64,000 bases of DNA from Agrobacterium tumefaciens (GTDB lineage: Bacteria; Pseudomonadota; Alphaproteobacteria; Rhizobiales; Rhizobiaceae). The position numbers and the translations under genes were made by a program. The DNA is taken from NCBI GenBank assembly GCA_025559845.1, contig CP048469.1:1302001-1366000 (forward strand), read 5' to 3'. This document shows, one piece after another, positions 55,592-64,000 of the stretch. The notes beneath the pieces were generated by a model. That model did not search any database. It was not told where the DNA came from and saw nothing but the letters and a program-made list of their open reading frames with translations. Each line of letters starts with the position of its first letter. The first letter of the stretch is position 1.

Positions 55592-56113
55592 TCACGCCTC
55601 ATCCAGCAGAATGGCCATGCAGATGGTATCGCTGAATTGCCCGTCCACGCAGACACTGCGTTTGAGCAGCCCCTCCTTCACGAAGCCGACCTTTTCATAA
55701 AGCGCGATGGCGTTGGTATTATCGGAGCGGACGGAGAGCTCGACACGAAGAAAACCTTCTTCGCGCGCCTTGTCCAGAGCCGCGATCATCAGCCGATGCC
55801 CGATCCCCTTCCCGCGAAATTCAGGAATGATGCCCATGCCAAGGCTTCCGCGATGGGCGTGCGAGGGAAAGAAATGCCGCGAGATATCACACCAGCCGAC
55901 CACGCGATCTGCCGCCATCGCCACCATGTGCGGATTGCGTTGCTCGATCATTCCGAGAACGAAGTCGCGCGTCTGCGGCAGAGGAAACGCCTCGAACATC
56001 GTCAGATATTTCCGCTCCCGTGCAACCGTATCGAGCGCGTGGTGATATCCCTCGATATGGTCGGCGGTAATCGACGTGATGTCGATCTGCCCCAGGGCAT
56101 GTGTATCGGCCAT
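55592..56113 (-). CDS. GNAT family N-acetyltransferase
   Basis: 173 residues. It has GMGIIPEFRGKGIGHRLMIA with the acetyl-CoA loop R-G-K-G-I-G and then RVELSVRSDNTNAIALYEKV and GFVKEGLLKRSVCVDG, a pattern of small-molecule or protein N-acetyltransferases of the RimI type. ATG at 56113 is chosen because GAGGG lies six bases before it; upstream ATGs at 56125 and 56131 lack a site. The substrate is unknown. Confidence 0.85.
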   Translation of the reverse strand: MADTHALGQIDITSITADHIEGYHHALDTVARERKYLTMFEAFPLPQTRDFVLGMIEQRNPHMVAMAADRVVGWCDISRHFFPSHAHRGSLGMGIIPEFRGKGIGHRLMIAALDKAREEGFLRVELSVRSDNTNAIALYEKVGFVKEGLLKRSVCVDGQFSDTICMAILLDEA

Positions 56114-56202
56114 GTCCACCCTCATTGGCATGTCGCAAAATCCTGCCGCAAGGTTAGTGGTGAAATTTCAGGCGATCAATGCGCGATGCAGCCGCCTCCC
56201 GC

Positions 56203-56733
56203 CTAATGGGATATCCGGCATTTCGACAGAATGTCGTCCACGACGGCAGCCAACGGCACTGTCGCATCGATATCGATGGCGTTGCGGGGAATGTCTTCCT
56301 TGCTGGCCAGCAGTTGCAGCACGAATGTCCGCTCGTCCGGCCTGCCGCCAAACTCGTCGTCCGGGCGCACGGCCAGCCGCTGTATCAGGGTTTCGGCATC
56401 GAGACTGAGCACGAACACGCCGTCGAACAGGTCGATGAAATGATCGAAGTTTCTGGAGCCGCCGCAAAAGAACGACACGTAACGGCTCTTGTCGGCAATC
56501 AGCGATGTGACCTTGGCGACATCCCACAGGTGGTGGCGATGGGTGAAGGCGAAGTCGGCGCGATTGTGTTCCAGGGCCGAAAGATCGATAGGCTCTCCCG
56601 TGACGGGATCGCCCTTGTAGGCCAGTTCCCGGTCGCCATGCACGACATGGTAACCGCGCCGCTGCAGCTCCGTGGCGACGGAGGTTTTTCCCGCGCCCGA
56701 TACGCCTTCGATGAGGTAGTTGCGGATACCCAT
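56203..56733 (-). CDS. P-loop kinase-like protein
   Basis: 176 residues. A Walker A motif GVSGAGKTS lies at residues 10-18, followed by HVVHGDRELAYKGDPVTG. This resembles small ATP-dependent kinases such as the gluconate/shikimate-kinase-like or AAA_18 group, but the substrate is not evident. ATG at 56733 is chosen by its GAGGC site; the in-frame start at 56802 would lengthen the N-terminus without family support. It is divergent from the small gene at 56909. Confidence 0.78.
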   Translation of the reverse strand: MGIRNYLIEGVSGAGKTSVATELQRRGYHVVHGDRELAYKGDPVTGEPIDLSALEHNRADFAFTHRHHLWDVAKVTSLIADKSRYVSFFCGGSRNFDHFIDLFDGVFVLSLDAETLIQRLAVRPDDEFGGRPDERTFVLQLLASKEDIPRNAIDIDATVPLAAVVDDILSKCRISH

Positions 56734-56908
56734 ATCGCCTCGTCTCAAAACAGCGGTTCTGTTCTCCAGCCAGGATCTTTGCCATGACTGTCGGCCGAAC
56801 ATGCCTCAGCTTTATGACGCCGCTTTCAACGCATTTCTCGCAAAACTGGCGTTGACCGTTCTCATTCCTGAGGCGACACTCCGGCCAGTCACAGGATGGG
56901 AGGAACAG

Positions 56909-57214
56909 ATGGCAGAACTAGACCGCTGGCGACACATGCGGAGCGCACCGAAAGATGGCAGCCGCATTCTGGTGACCATTCGCCCCTCCGAACAGGGGCC
57001 GGGAACGGTCGATCTCGCCTACTGGTCGAATGGCGACAGATATGGTGCCGAAGCCTGGCGTTCCTCCGATTCCGCACCGGGCCGGATCATCGAATATGCC
57101 GACCCGGAGCTGAAGTGTTGGATGCCGATGCCCTCGGCCAATCTGGAACAGATGACATTGCCGTCCCCCTGGGAGGGTGAGGATGCGCAGGAGCTGGATG
57201 GATCGGGCATCTAA
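56909..57214 (+). CDS. hypothetical small protein
   Basis: A 101-residue soluble protein reading MAELDRWRHMRSAPKDGSRI, with a beta-rich middle (VTIRPSEQGPGTVDLAYWSN). The family is not recognised, though the W-R-x-M-x-S-A-P-K-D-G pattern is common in phage and plasmid small proteins. GGGAGGAA lies five bases before the ATG at 56909, so the start is good. The next gene starts 65 bp downstream. Confidence 0.7.
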   Translation: MAELDRWRHMRSAPKDGSRILVTIRPSEQGPGTVDLAYWSNGDRYGAEAWRSSDSAPGRIIEYADPELKCWMPMPSANLEQMTLPSPWEGEDAQELDGSGI

Positions 57215-57279
57215 CCCGGTCCTTGAGCGCAGAGCACCGCATCACAACGCGTCCGAGGTCATTTTGCGGAGAGGCCGCC

Positions 57280-57969
57280 GTGCTCAATCTTGCCTTCTAT
57301 TGCGATCAGATCATCCCTGAAAACCGGGCAATCGACGAAAGGCTGCTGGCGGTGATGGCCGCAAAAGGCCCCGGACGGCGCATCGCCTATATTGCATCCG
57401 GGCCGGAGCCGGACAGGCGGTTTTTCCTTGAGCGCGTCGACTATTACGCGCAATACGGGCTCGATCTCTGCATCTTCCACGATCTGGATGAGACGCACGG
57501 CGCAGACGACGAGGCTGCACTGTTTGGATGTGACGCGATTCACCTGACCGGCGGTCATACGGCAGATTTTCTCGCCCGCCTGAAACGCAGCGGGCTGATG
57601 CCACGCCTCAGACAATGGGCTGTCGATGGCGGTGTGCTGATTGGCACAAGTGCGGGCGCCATTCTGCTGACGCCGACAATTGCCACCGACGCGCTGTTTA
57701 CGAACACCGCACCGGAAGAAGCGATGGAGGAAACGGCACTCGATCTCGTGCCCTTCGAGTTCTTTCCGCACCTTGATGAGCGCCCGACATTTCTGGCCGA
57801 TCTGATCCGTTACAGCCGTTTCACGCCAAGACCCGTTCTGGCGTGCCGGGATGGCGACGGGCTGGTGGTGAGCAATGGCCTGCTGGAATGCATCGGCCAA
57901 CCCCTGTGGATCGAAAAGGGTGAAACGCGCCCTGCCCGCACCATGCCGTTAAGCGCCATCAGTGCGTAG
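57280..57969 (+). CDS. peptidase S51 (PepE/cyanophycinase-like) family protein
   Basis: 229 residues. The nucleophile elbow GTSAGAILLTP holds the catalytic Ser at about residue 126, with HLTGGHTADFLARL near 88 and FFPHLDERPTFLADLIRYSR near 165. These are peptidase S51 features (PepE/cyanophycinase group), with a Ser-His-Glu triad. It should cleave aspartyl or related dipeptides. The start is GTG at 57280: GGAGAGG lies five bases upstream, better than other options. Confidence 0.82.
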   Translation: MLNLAFYCDQIIPENRAIDERLLAVMAAKGPGRRIAYIASGPEPDRRFFLERVDYYAQYGLDLCIFHDLDETHGADDEAALFGCDAIHLTGGHTADFLARLKRSGLMPRLRQWAVDGGVLIGTSAGAILLTPTIATDALFTNTAPEEAMEETALDLVPFEFFPHLDERPTFLADLIRYSRFTPRPVLACRDGDGLVVSNGLLECIGQPLWIEKGETRPARTMPLSAISA

Positions 57970-58044
57970 ACGCGAAGCGGCAAGACGATTATGTCAGCGG
58001 AGCGCTGCCTGCCGTATCTGTCTTTCCCATGATGAAGGTGAACC

Positions 58045-58719
58045 ATGACGTTCGAGACCAAGCTCAAGCCGCTCTCGCCAGATGATATCGATCTGGAGAC
58101 CCTGTTTGCCGATGGCCGGATGGCAAAGCAGATCCGCTTCATTCTCGAGGTCGAAAAGCTGAAAACCGTGCTGCGCATGACGCCGCTGCTCGATGCCTCC
58201 CGCCGGGAAAACGATGCCGAACACACCTGGGAACTGGCGCTGATGGCCGTTCTGCTGGCTGAATATGCCGACGAACCGGTCGATCTTGCCCGCGTGGTGA
58301 AGATGATCCTCATCCACGACATCGTCGAGATCGATGCTGGCGATACCTTCATCTACGACGCCAAGGCCGTGACGGATCAGGAAGCGCGCGAAATAGCCGC
58401 CGCCGACCGGCTGTTCGGCCTGCTGCCGGAAGATCAGGCAGCGGAGTTTCGCGCGCTCTGGGACGAGTTCGAGGCGAGAAAGACAGCCGAGGCGCGTTTT
58501 GCCAGAGCGATGGACCGGCTGCAGCCTTTGCTGCACAACTTCTTCACCAGCGGCGGCACCTGGCATTCCGCCGGTGTGACAAGGGATATGGTGATGGAAC
58601 GCAAGGCCGTCATCGCCGGTGCCTCCAGCCGCCTGTGGACGGCGGCACAAAGCCTGATCGACGAGGGTGTGCGCCGGGAGTTTCTGGCTGAGGCCGCGCC
58701 TGTTGCTCCGCAGGAATAG
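58045..58719 (+). CDS. HD domain protein (YfbR/HDDC2-like)
   Basis: 224 residues. Motifs are ENDAEHTWELALM near residue 56, HDIVEIDAGDTFIYD near 92 and a late RLQPLLHNF, giving an H...HD...D metal-binding set. Relatives such as YfbR dephosphorylate nucleoside 5'-monophosphates in the cytoplasm. AAGGTGAACC lies before the ATG at 58045. It is the second of a run of small plus-strand metabolic genes (peptidase S51, HD, GFA). Confidence 0.88.
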   Translation: MTFETKLKPLSPDDIDLETLFADGRMAKQIRFILEVEKLKTVLRMTPLLDASRRENDAEHTWELALMAVLLAEYADEPVDLARVVKMILIHDIVEIDAGDTFIYDAKAVTDQEAREIAAADRLFGLLPEDQAAEFRALWDEFEARKTAEARFARAMDRLQPLLHNFFTSGGTWHSAGVTRDMVMERKAVIAGASSRLWTAAQSLIDEGVRREFLAEAAPVAPQE

Positions 58720-58787
58720 TCATCAAACCCTGGTGTTTTCGGGATTTGCACGCAAGACTGCCTGAAGGAAGCATGGGAGACTGAACA

Positions 58788-59180
58788 ATGCGTTTGTCCG
58801 GCGGGTGTTTTTGCGGCGCGGTGGAATACGCGGTCGAGGATGCGTTCGTCTATGCCGCGATGTGCCACTGTTCGGGCTGTCGCCGTGCGACGGGATCGGC
58901 TTTCAAGGCCTTTGCCGGCATTCAGCGCGAAAAGCTTGTTGTGACCAAAGGCAACGCCGACCTGATGATCTATGGCCAGCCGGACAATCACGATGCTCAC
59001 TGCGGTATCTGCGGTTCGCTGCTCTATTCCCTCGTCCGCGATGCCGCCTGGGTGCATGTGACGATGGGTACGCTGGTGGACGCGCCCTCTATTCGCCCCA
59101 CCCACCACATTTTTGTTGGGTCGAAAGCGCCCTGGTACGAGATTACCGACGACCTGCCGCAATATGACGGGTTCAACTGA
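58788..59180 (+). CDS. GFA (glutathione-dependent formaldehyde-activating) family protein
   Basis: 130 residues with the GFA zinc pattern: GGCFCGAVEYAV at the start, AAMCHCSGCRRATGSAF near residue 25 and AHCGICGSLLYSL near 75. Family members bind zinc and are related to formaldehyde-glutathione chemistry or to CENP-V; this one's reaction is not known. The ATG at 58788 has a weak site. It follows the HD gene by 68 bp. Confidence 0.88.
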   Translation: MRLSGGCFCGAVEYAVEDAFVYAAMCHCSGCRRATGSAFKAFAGIQREKLVVTKGNADLMIYGQPDNHDAHCGICGSLLYSLVRDAAWVHVTMGTLVDAPSIRPTHHIFVGSKAPWYEITDDLPQYDGFN

Positions 59181-59193
59181 ACGCCCGGCATGC

Positions 59194-60132
59194 CTATTTG
59201 CCGCTTCTGACCGACCAGATCGCCCCTGCCATCAGGGCAAGCCCGACAAGCTGAATGGCGGAAAGCGTGTGGCCATAGACCTTCCAGTCAATGATGAAGG
59301 CCGTGAGCGGATAGACGAACTGCAGCACGGCAATGCGGCCGGTGCTCAGGCGGGCAAAACCGGCATACATCACCGCATAGGCAAGCCCGGTGTGAATGGC
59401 GCCAAGCCCGACCAGCCAGGCAATCGCCGCACCATCCGTCGGCCAGCCATAAAGTGCCGGCCACCAGAGGGTGAAGGCCGCACCCACCAGGCATTGCCAC
59501 CATGACAGCGCAAAGGACGTGACCGAGGTCATGGACTTCGCCACCAGCGGCACGCCGGCATAGATGAACGAGCCGAACAGGCTCATGCCGAGGCCGAGCA
59601 TAAACCCGTGGCTCAACGTGACGGCACCCGCCAGCCCGTCCACCACGCCGGTGCTCAGCACCAGACCGGCAAAGGCGACAAGGGCGGCGAAAACCTGCGC
59701 CGAGGACACCTTTTCGCGCAGCAGCCAGGCACCCAGCGCCATCGTCCAGAACGGCTGGATGTGAAACACCACGGTCGAGATGCTGATGGAGGTTCTGGGA
59801 ATGGCGGCGAAATGCAGCGCCCAGCTCATGGTCATCAGGATGCCGGTGACAAGTGCGCCGAACAGCGCACGGCCGCGCAGCCTGATTTCCGGCAGACGCC
59901 GGGACATGGCGCCCCAGATCAGAAGCGAAAGACAGCCGAAGGTGCAGCGAAACGCCACGGTGGTGATAGGGTCCTGCCCCGCCTGCACCACAAAAACCCC
60001 GACTGTGCCAAGGATCAGCCCGCCCAGCACCAGCAGCATGGTGCCCTGACGCTCACGCGCCGAGGGTTCCCCGGCCAAGGGTGCGGGGGCGGATGACAGA
60101 ACGGATGGTGCGGTAGGTTGCTGCGTGCTCAT
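59194..60132 (-). CDS. EamA/DMT family transporter
   Basis: About 312 residues with ten hydrophobic segments and the two-repeat pattern of EamA transporters, opening LVLGGLILGTVGVFVVQAGQ and closing VGLALMAGAIWSVRSGK. ATG at 60132 is chosen; a longer reading upstream would cross the divergent LysR promoter. The N-terminal 30 residues are hydrophilic. Substrate unknown; export of amino acids or metabolites is usual. The divergent LysR gene probably regulates it. Confidence 0.88.
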   Translation of the reverse strand: MSTQQPTAPSVLSSAPAPLAGEPSARERQGTMLLVLGGLILGTVGVFVVQAGQDPITTVAFRCTFGCLSLLIWGAMSRRLPEIRLRGRALFGALVTGILMTMSWALHFAAIPRTSISISTVVFHIQPFWTMALGAWLLREKVSSAQVFAALVAFAGLVLSTGVVDGLAGAVTLSHGFMLGLGMSLFGSFIYAGVPLVAKSMTSVTSFALSWWQCLVGAAFTLWWPALYGWPTDGAAIAWLVGLGAIHTGLAYAVMYAGFARLSTGRIAVLQFVYPLTAFIIDWKVYGHTLSAIQLVGLALMAGAIWSVRSGK

Positions 60133-60188
60133 GGCAAGACAATCGCGCGAAGAGACTATCCTGAAAAGCGAATATTCATTAGGATAAG

Positions 60189-60205
60189 CATTCGATTTTC
60201 GAATG
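60189..60205. promoter_or_regulatory. palindrome between the EamA and lysR genes
   Basis: CATTCGA-TTT-TCGAATG, a perfect 7-bp inverted repeat in the 85-bp divergent intergenic region, 12 bp before the lysR start. It is a likely LysR site. Confidence 0.55.
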
Positions 60206-60217
60206 AGGGAAGTTGCC

Positions 60218-61090
60218 ATGCACGACCTGCAGATCGACTGGCTGCGCGCCTTTATCGCGGTAGTGGATTCCGGCTCGATTACGGCGGCATCCCGGCAGGT
60301 TTCCCGCTCGCAATCTGCCGTCAGCATGCAGCTTAAAAAGCTGGAGGATTGTGTCGGGCATACGCTGCTCGATCGTGGTCCGCGCACTCTCTCGCTCACA
60401 CCGGCCGGTATCGATCTCCTGTCTTACGCCCGGCAACTGACGGAACTGCACGGGCGGGCGCAACTGGCCATGCGCGGCGCCACCATTTCAGGCAAGGTCA
60501 GCATTGGCGTGCCGGACGATTATATCTCCAGTCATTTTGCGTTGATGCTGCGTTCGCTCGCCACCCGCTTTACCGATGTCGAGATTACGGTGGTCTGCGA
60601 ACCATCCAGCTCGCTCCTGCCGCGCATCGATCGGGGCGATCTGGACGTGGCGCTGGTGACACGCGACACGGCGGCACGCGGTGAACCGGACAGAGGCCGC
60701 TTCCTGTTTCACGAACCTCTGGTCTGGGTCGCCTCTGACCAGCACGAAGCCTGGCGCAGAGACCCCCTGCCGCTGGCGCTGCACGAACTGGGCAACCGGT
60801 TTCGAAACGAGGTTCTGGCCGGTATCGAGGCGCTGGGGCGCGACTACCGTGTGGTCTATGGTTCGCCCAACATCACCGGGCAACTCGCCATCGTCAAAGC
60901 CGGCCTCGCAGTCGCCGCAGTCGCCCGCTGCAGCGCCCCCGCCCACCTCAAACTGCTGGATACCCGCCACGGCCTGCCCGACCTGCCCAAAATGGAAGTT
61001 GCCCTCGTGCGAAGCCGGGATTCCAGACGCTCCGCAGCTGTGGAAGCGATCTATAACGAGGTGCTGCAGACGCTTGATGCGCAGGCGTGA
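60218..61090 (+). CDS. LysR-family transcriptional regulator
   Basis: 290 residues. The HTH SITAASRQVSRSQSAVSMQL is near residues 19-40, with LEDCVGHTLLDRGPRTLSL following. The effector domain holds HEPLVWVASDQHEAWRRDPL and a late VKAGLAVAAVARCSAPAHLK. ATG at 60218 is chosen because GAGGGAAG precedes it; an ATG at 60203 lies inside the palindrome region. It is divergent from the EamA transporter, its probable target. Confidence 0.92.
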   Translation: MHDLQIDWLRAFIAVVDSGSITAASRQVSRSQSAVSMQLKKLEDCVGHTLLDRGPRTLSLTPAGIDLLSYARQLTELHGRAQLAMRGATISGKVSIGVPDDYISSHFALMLRSLATRFTDVEITVVCEPSSSLLPRIDRGDLDVALVTRDTAARGEPDRGRFLFHEPLVWVASDQHEAWRRDPLPLALHELGNRFRNEVLAGIEALGRDYRVVYGSPNITGQLAIVKAGLAVAAVARCSAPAHLKLLDTRHGLPDLPKMEVALVRSRDSRRSAAVEAIYNEVLQTLDAQA

Positions 61091-61093
61091 CGC

Positions 61094-61247
61094 CTATCCG
61101 CTGGAGGCAGCCGCCGTATGCCCCCGCGCCAGGGCCAGAAACGCCTTCAACCATGCCGACAGGTTACGACGACCGGGGTAATAAAGGCAGAACCCCGGAA
61201 ATGGCGGCGTCCAGTCATCAAGCAGGCGAATCTGGCGACCCTTGACG
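61094..61247 (-). pseudogene. C-terminal fragment of another LysR gene
   Basis: On the minus strand the frame reads IRLLDDWTPPFPGFCLYYPG, then RRNLSAWLKAFLALARGHTA and a stop: the last 50 residues of a LysR effector domain of the LEDW-PPFPGFFLYYPSRR type. A TGA stops the frame at the left edge of the fragment. Upstream of it on the minus strand there is no LysR sequence, only the unrelated gene at 61278. The gene was probably broken at about 61250 by insertion or rearrangement. Confidence 0.75.
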
Positions 61248-61277
61248 GCTCAGCAAGTCTGCAAGTAGCCTCTGATA

Positions 61278-61850
61278 ATGTTGATGATCCGCGTTCTTTC
61301 TGGTCTCCCACCCTACGGGTCTCCAGCTCTATCCTTCCCAATGCCACACGCCTTTCAGGAAGGTTTTGTTCTGGAATTCACCCCAGAAAACGGAAAAACG
61401 TGGGTGGGGAACTTCGCGATGCCACGCCTTGATGGCTTCTCCGCCGTCTATAAGGAGTTTGGTTCCAAAGCGGTGGTCGTTGTTTCCGGTGGCGCTGGAT
61501 ATATCGTTGACTGTGAGGATCGCAGACTCGTCCGCGAGATCAACGGACCAATTGATCAATGCTGGTATCAGCCCGAATTACACGCCTTAATTTTTTCGGA
61601 TGGATTGGGTTTCGAGTGCTTCGATGATCACCGAACACTTTGGCGGAGTCCTCGGATTTCGTGGGACGGCATACGAAACATCGATTGCTCGGACATGATG
61701 GTAACCGGAGAGGCGTACGATCCGTTTTCTGATAGCTGGCTTCCAATGCGACTCGACCTTAGAGCCGTCACATTTACGGGCGGGTCATATCCAGCCGCAA
61801 ACAATGAAGATAATGCTGCGATCAAAACTTCCATGGGGCCCAACAGCTAA
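61278..61850 (+). CDS. hypothetical protein, probably acquired
   Basis: A 190-residue soluble beta-rich protein (FVLEFTPENGKTWVGNFAMP, then EFGSKAVVVVSGGAGYIVDC and FDDHRTLWRSPRISWDG). No family is recognised. Base composition is more AT-rich than neighbours. The ATG at 61278 has no clear ribosome-binding site, so the start is uncertain. It sits between a decayed LysR fragment and an HxlR gene, suggesting it came in with the rearrangement that broke the LysR. A repeated-strand sensor or immunity-like protein is possible. Confidence 0.6.
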   Translation: MLMIRVLSGLPPYGSPALSFPMPHAFQEGFVLEFTPENGKTWVGNFAMPRLDGFSAVYKEFGSKAVVVVSGGAGYIVDCEDRRLVREINGPIDQCWYQPELHALIFSDGLGFECFDDHRTLWRSPRISWDGIRNIDCSDMMVTGEAYDPFSDSWLPMRLDLRAVTFTGGSYPAANNEDNAAIKTSMGPNS

Positions 61851-61923
61851 AATGGTCGAGGCTCTTCGTTGTCTGAGAGCTTCTCCAAATCACGGCTGTA
61901 ATCGACTTGCCTCTATATACCAC

Positions 61924-62616
61924 TCAGGCCCGCATCCTCGGCGTCTTCGCAAAGACGCTCAGGCCCAGCCAGTCCTGCATGTTGTGGGCAAGGCCCCTGT
62001 CGCCTTCCAGTTTGAGGGTTGATGCGTCGATTTCCTGACGGATGGTGGAGATGCCCATCCAGATGGCGGTCATGGAGCGCAGGGCGCCTTCGACGAGGAG
62101 GTCGACGTCGTAGCCGGGGTCGAAATTGCAGAGGTCGACCTGGCCGTTTTCCACCACCAGCCACCAGCATCGCTGCGAGGCGGAAAGTTCGGGGTACAGA
62201 AACTGAATCGTGCAGCGGCGCGGCGGCAGTCTTCCGGCATCGAGGTTGCGGCGCATGTCCCACATCAAGAGAGACGGGTCGAGGTTCTTGAGCGACAGGC
62301 GCGACTCCATCCAGCGCTGCGACCAGTTGCCCAGCCCGACGATCAGCGGGCGCAGCTCCTCGCCAGCGGCGGTGAGCTGGTAATCGTTGATGCCGCCGGC
62401 ATTGCGCGTGACCGTGATGATGCCGGAGTGTTCGAGTTCCTTCAGCCGCTTGGACAGCAGCGCCGGAGACATTTTGGGCAGGCCGCGACGCAGCTCGTTA
62501 AAGCGTGTCGAGCCGCAGAGGAGTTCGCGCACCACCAATGGCGTCCAGCGCGAACAGAGGACTTCCGCTGCCATAGAGACGGGGCAGAACTGCCCATAGC
62601 CGTGACGCTCTACCAT
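61924..62616 (-). CDS. HxlR-family transcriptional regulator with C-terminal extension
   Basis: 230 residues. The HxlR winged helix (about 10-100) has FCPVSMAAEVLCSRWTPLVV, LRRGLPKMSPALLSKRLKEL and a wing YQLTAAGEEL. Residues 110-225 form an extra sterol-carrier-like or unknown domain (LVVENGQVDLCNFDPGYDVD). ATG at 62616 has GGAGG nearby; a longer frame to 62673 has no such support. It is divergent from the acyl-CoA dehydrogenase gene and probably regulates it. Confidence 0.86.
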   Translation of the reverse strand: MVERHGYGQFCPVSMAAEVLCSRWTPLVVRELLCGSTRFNELRRGLPKMSPALLSKRLKELEHSGIITVTRNAGGINDYQLTAAGEELRPLIVGLGNWSQRWMESRLSLKNLDPSLLMWDMRRNLDAGRLPPRRCTIQFLYPELSASQRCWWLVVENGQVDLCNFDPGYDVDLLVEGALRSMTAIWMGISTIRQEIDASTLKLEGDRGLAHNMQDWLGLSVFAKTPRMRA

Positions 62617-62809
62617 GGGGACCTCCAGAGGTCTGATGGCCCCAAGAATATTGCAAAGCGGCCGTTCCGCCAATGCCCCATCCGGGTGTGCCCCGCCCGC
62701 AACGACAAGGCGGTTCGACCGAGGTTTTGAGCAGTACAGTTCCTGAACTAGCGGCAGCTCTGAAACGGGCGCAAAATTTCAGTCCTGATCTCGAGGAGGA
62801 GGACTTGAA

Positions 62810-63967
62810 ATGCTCGGGCTTGTAGAACCAATGGAAAGACCGGTCGGCGGTCCCTCGATTGCCGAACGAACCCGTTCCGTGTTGCAGACGCTTGCGGAAC
62901 GCGCCGCATCGATCGATGAAAACGATGACTTCGTGGGCCAGAATTACGGCCTGTTGAAAGAGGCCGGTCTGGTGCATGCGGGTGTTCCCGAAGAGCTGGG
63001 CGGGCTGGGTGCAGAGGTGCCGGAACTGGCAGAGATGCTGAAATCGCTGGCGCATGTCTGCGGCTCCACCGCGCTTGCCTTTTCCATGCACACCCATCAG
63101 GTCGCCATTCCCGCCTGGCGCTGGCGCCACCAGAAGGTGGCGGCGGTGGAACCGCTGCTGAAACGTGTGGCGGCCGACAGGATCATTCTGCTCTCAAGTG
63201 GAGGGTCGGACTGGATCGGCGGATCGGGCAAGGCAACGAAGGTGGATGGCGGCTACCGCATCGCGGCACGCAAACGCTTCACCTCCGGTGCGGCCGCAGG
63301 CAATGTTCTGATGACCGGCGCGATTTATGAAGGCGACGACGGCAGCCGCAGCGTCATTCACTTTGGCGCACCGATGGCCGCGCCCGAGGTTTCCATAGAG
63401 GAGACCTGGCGCACGATGGGCATGCGGGGCACCGGCTCGAACGATGTCATCATCGATGACCTGTTCATACCGGATGCGAACGTCGCCTTTTCCAGAACAG
63501 CAGGACAATGGCATCCGGTGTTCCAGGTCATCGCCACGGTGGCCTTTCCGCTGATCTATGCCGTCTATCTCGGCATCGCCGAAAACGCTCGCGACATTGC
63601 CATCAACATGGTGCGCGGCAAGACCAGCAGCGAGCACACGATTGGCCTGATCGGGCGCATGGACACGGCACTGAGAGCCGCACAGCTTGCCCACCGCTGG
63701 ATGCTGGAGGTGGTGGCGAAAAACGCGCCTTCGGCCGAGACGGTCAACGAGGTGATGATCGGTCGCTCACTGGTGGCACGCCACGCCATCGAGGTGGCGG
63801 AACTGGCCATGGAGGTTGCCGGTGGCGCCGCCTTCTATCGCGACAACGGGCTGGAACGCTGCTTCCGCGATATTCAGGGCGCGCGTTACCACCCCATGCA
63901 GCCGGGCGCCCAGGCACATTATGCCGGAGCATGCGCACTGGGATTGCCGACGGACACGATCTACTGA
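62810..63967 (+). CDS. acyl-CoA dehydrogenase family protein
   Basis: 385 residues. Acyl-CoA dehydrogenase features are GLLKEAGLVHAGVPEELGGL near residue 45, SSGGSDWIGGSGKATKVDGG near 125, FTSGAAAGNVLMTG near 160, WRTMGMRGTGSNDVIIDDLF near 200, and a late MEVAGGAAFYRDNGLERCFR. It oxidises an acyl-CoA or related substrate using FAD; relatives in this group also include flavin monooxygenases of the DszC/SfnB type, so the reaction is open. GAGGAGGACTTGAA precedes the ATG at 62810. The divergent HxlR gene is its likely regulator. Confidence 0.85.
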   Translation: MLGLVEPMERPVGGPSIAERTRSVLQTLAERAASIDENDDFVGQNYGLLKEAGLVHAGVPEELGGLGAEVPELAEMLKSLAHVCGSTALAFSMHTHQVAIPAWRWRHQKVAAVEPLLKRVAADRIILLSSGGSDWIGGSGKATKVDGGYRIAARKRFTSGAAAGNVLMTGAIYEGDDGSRSVIHFGAPMAAPEVSIEETWRTMGMRGTGSNDVIIDDLFIPDANVAFSRTAGQWHPVFQVIATVAFPLIYAVYLGIAENARDIAINMVRGKTSSEHTIGLIGRMDTALRAAQLAHRWMLEVVAKNAPSAETVNEVMIGRSLVARHAIEVAELAMEVAGGAAFYRDNGLERCFRDIQGARYHPMQPGAQAHYAGACALGLPTDTIY

Positions 63968-64000
63968 TCGAAAACGCTGGCCGGTCCTGTCCGGCCAGCC

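Overview
The window reads as chromosomal DNA of a Rhizobiaceae alphaproteobacterium, most like Agrobacterium/Rhizobium. The evidence is the sequence style of GyrA, SSB, UvrA and DusA, a GTTC-N7-GTTC alphaproteobacterial SOS box, GGAAC-N16-CGTT promoters of the EcfG general-stress type, and many LysR, AraC, TetR and SDR genes. No rRNA, tRNA, CRISPR array or complete insertion sequence was seen.

Layout. 1-3.5 kb: two tandem alpha/beta hydrolases (the first runs off the window) divergent from a LysR gene, then a GNAT gene. 3.5-13.2 kb: housekeeping core with gyrA, a MarC-type membrane protein, an HPP-CBS protein, ssb and uvrA facing apart around one SOS box, and a DUF72 gene. 13.3-15.1 kb: two small membrane proteins and a gene-free stretch with a ~90-bp imperfect direct repeat. 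15.1-18.05 kb: dusA carries an integrated ~2-kb element in its 5' end. The element has 23-bp att repeats, matching CTGCACC clusters just inside both ends, no integrase, and a cargo of a DUF1653-like protein plus two different proteins with the HEPN motif RNxxxH. A dusA 5' fragment remains beyond the far end.

18.4-20.9 kb: general-stress block (glycine-rich membrane protein, a 24-residue membrane peptide, a CsbD protein, an SDR), with EcfG-like promoters. 20.9-24.7 kb: DUF429 pair, a DUF3885-like protein, and a TetR/membrane-protein pair with matching operators. 24.7-29.0 kb: methionine module. mesD-mesX (folate-independent methionine synthase and its DUF1852 partner) diverge from a cobalamin riboswitch that leads into an acyl-CoA thioesterase and metR. 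This suggests B12 controls methionine synthesis indirectly, through MetR.

29-64 kb: accessory metabolism in regulator-plus-target pairs. These are XRE-cupin/GNAT/DMT, AraC/SDR, MarR/SDR, AraC/quinone oxidoreductase, AsnC/cystathionine gamma-synthase-like enzyme, LysR/metallo-hydrolase, LysR/aldo-keto reductase, TetR/SDR with paired operators, LysR/EamA transporter and HxlR/acyl-CoA dehydrogenase. Also present are a diguanylate cyclase, a secreted esterase, a peroxiredoxin, a FabMG-like protein, several unknowns, and two decayed LysR genes reduced to C-terminal coding fragments (about 50.0 and 61.1 kb). The second fragment ends next to a gene of unknown function.
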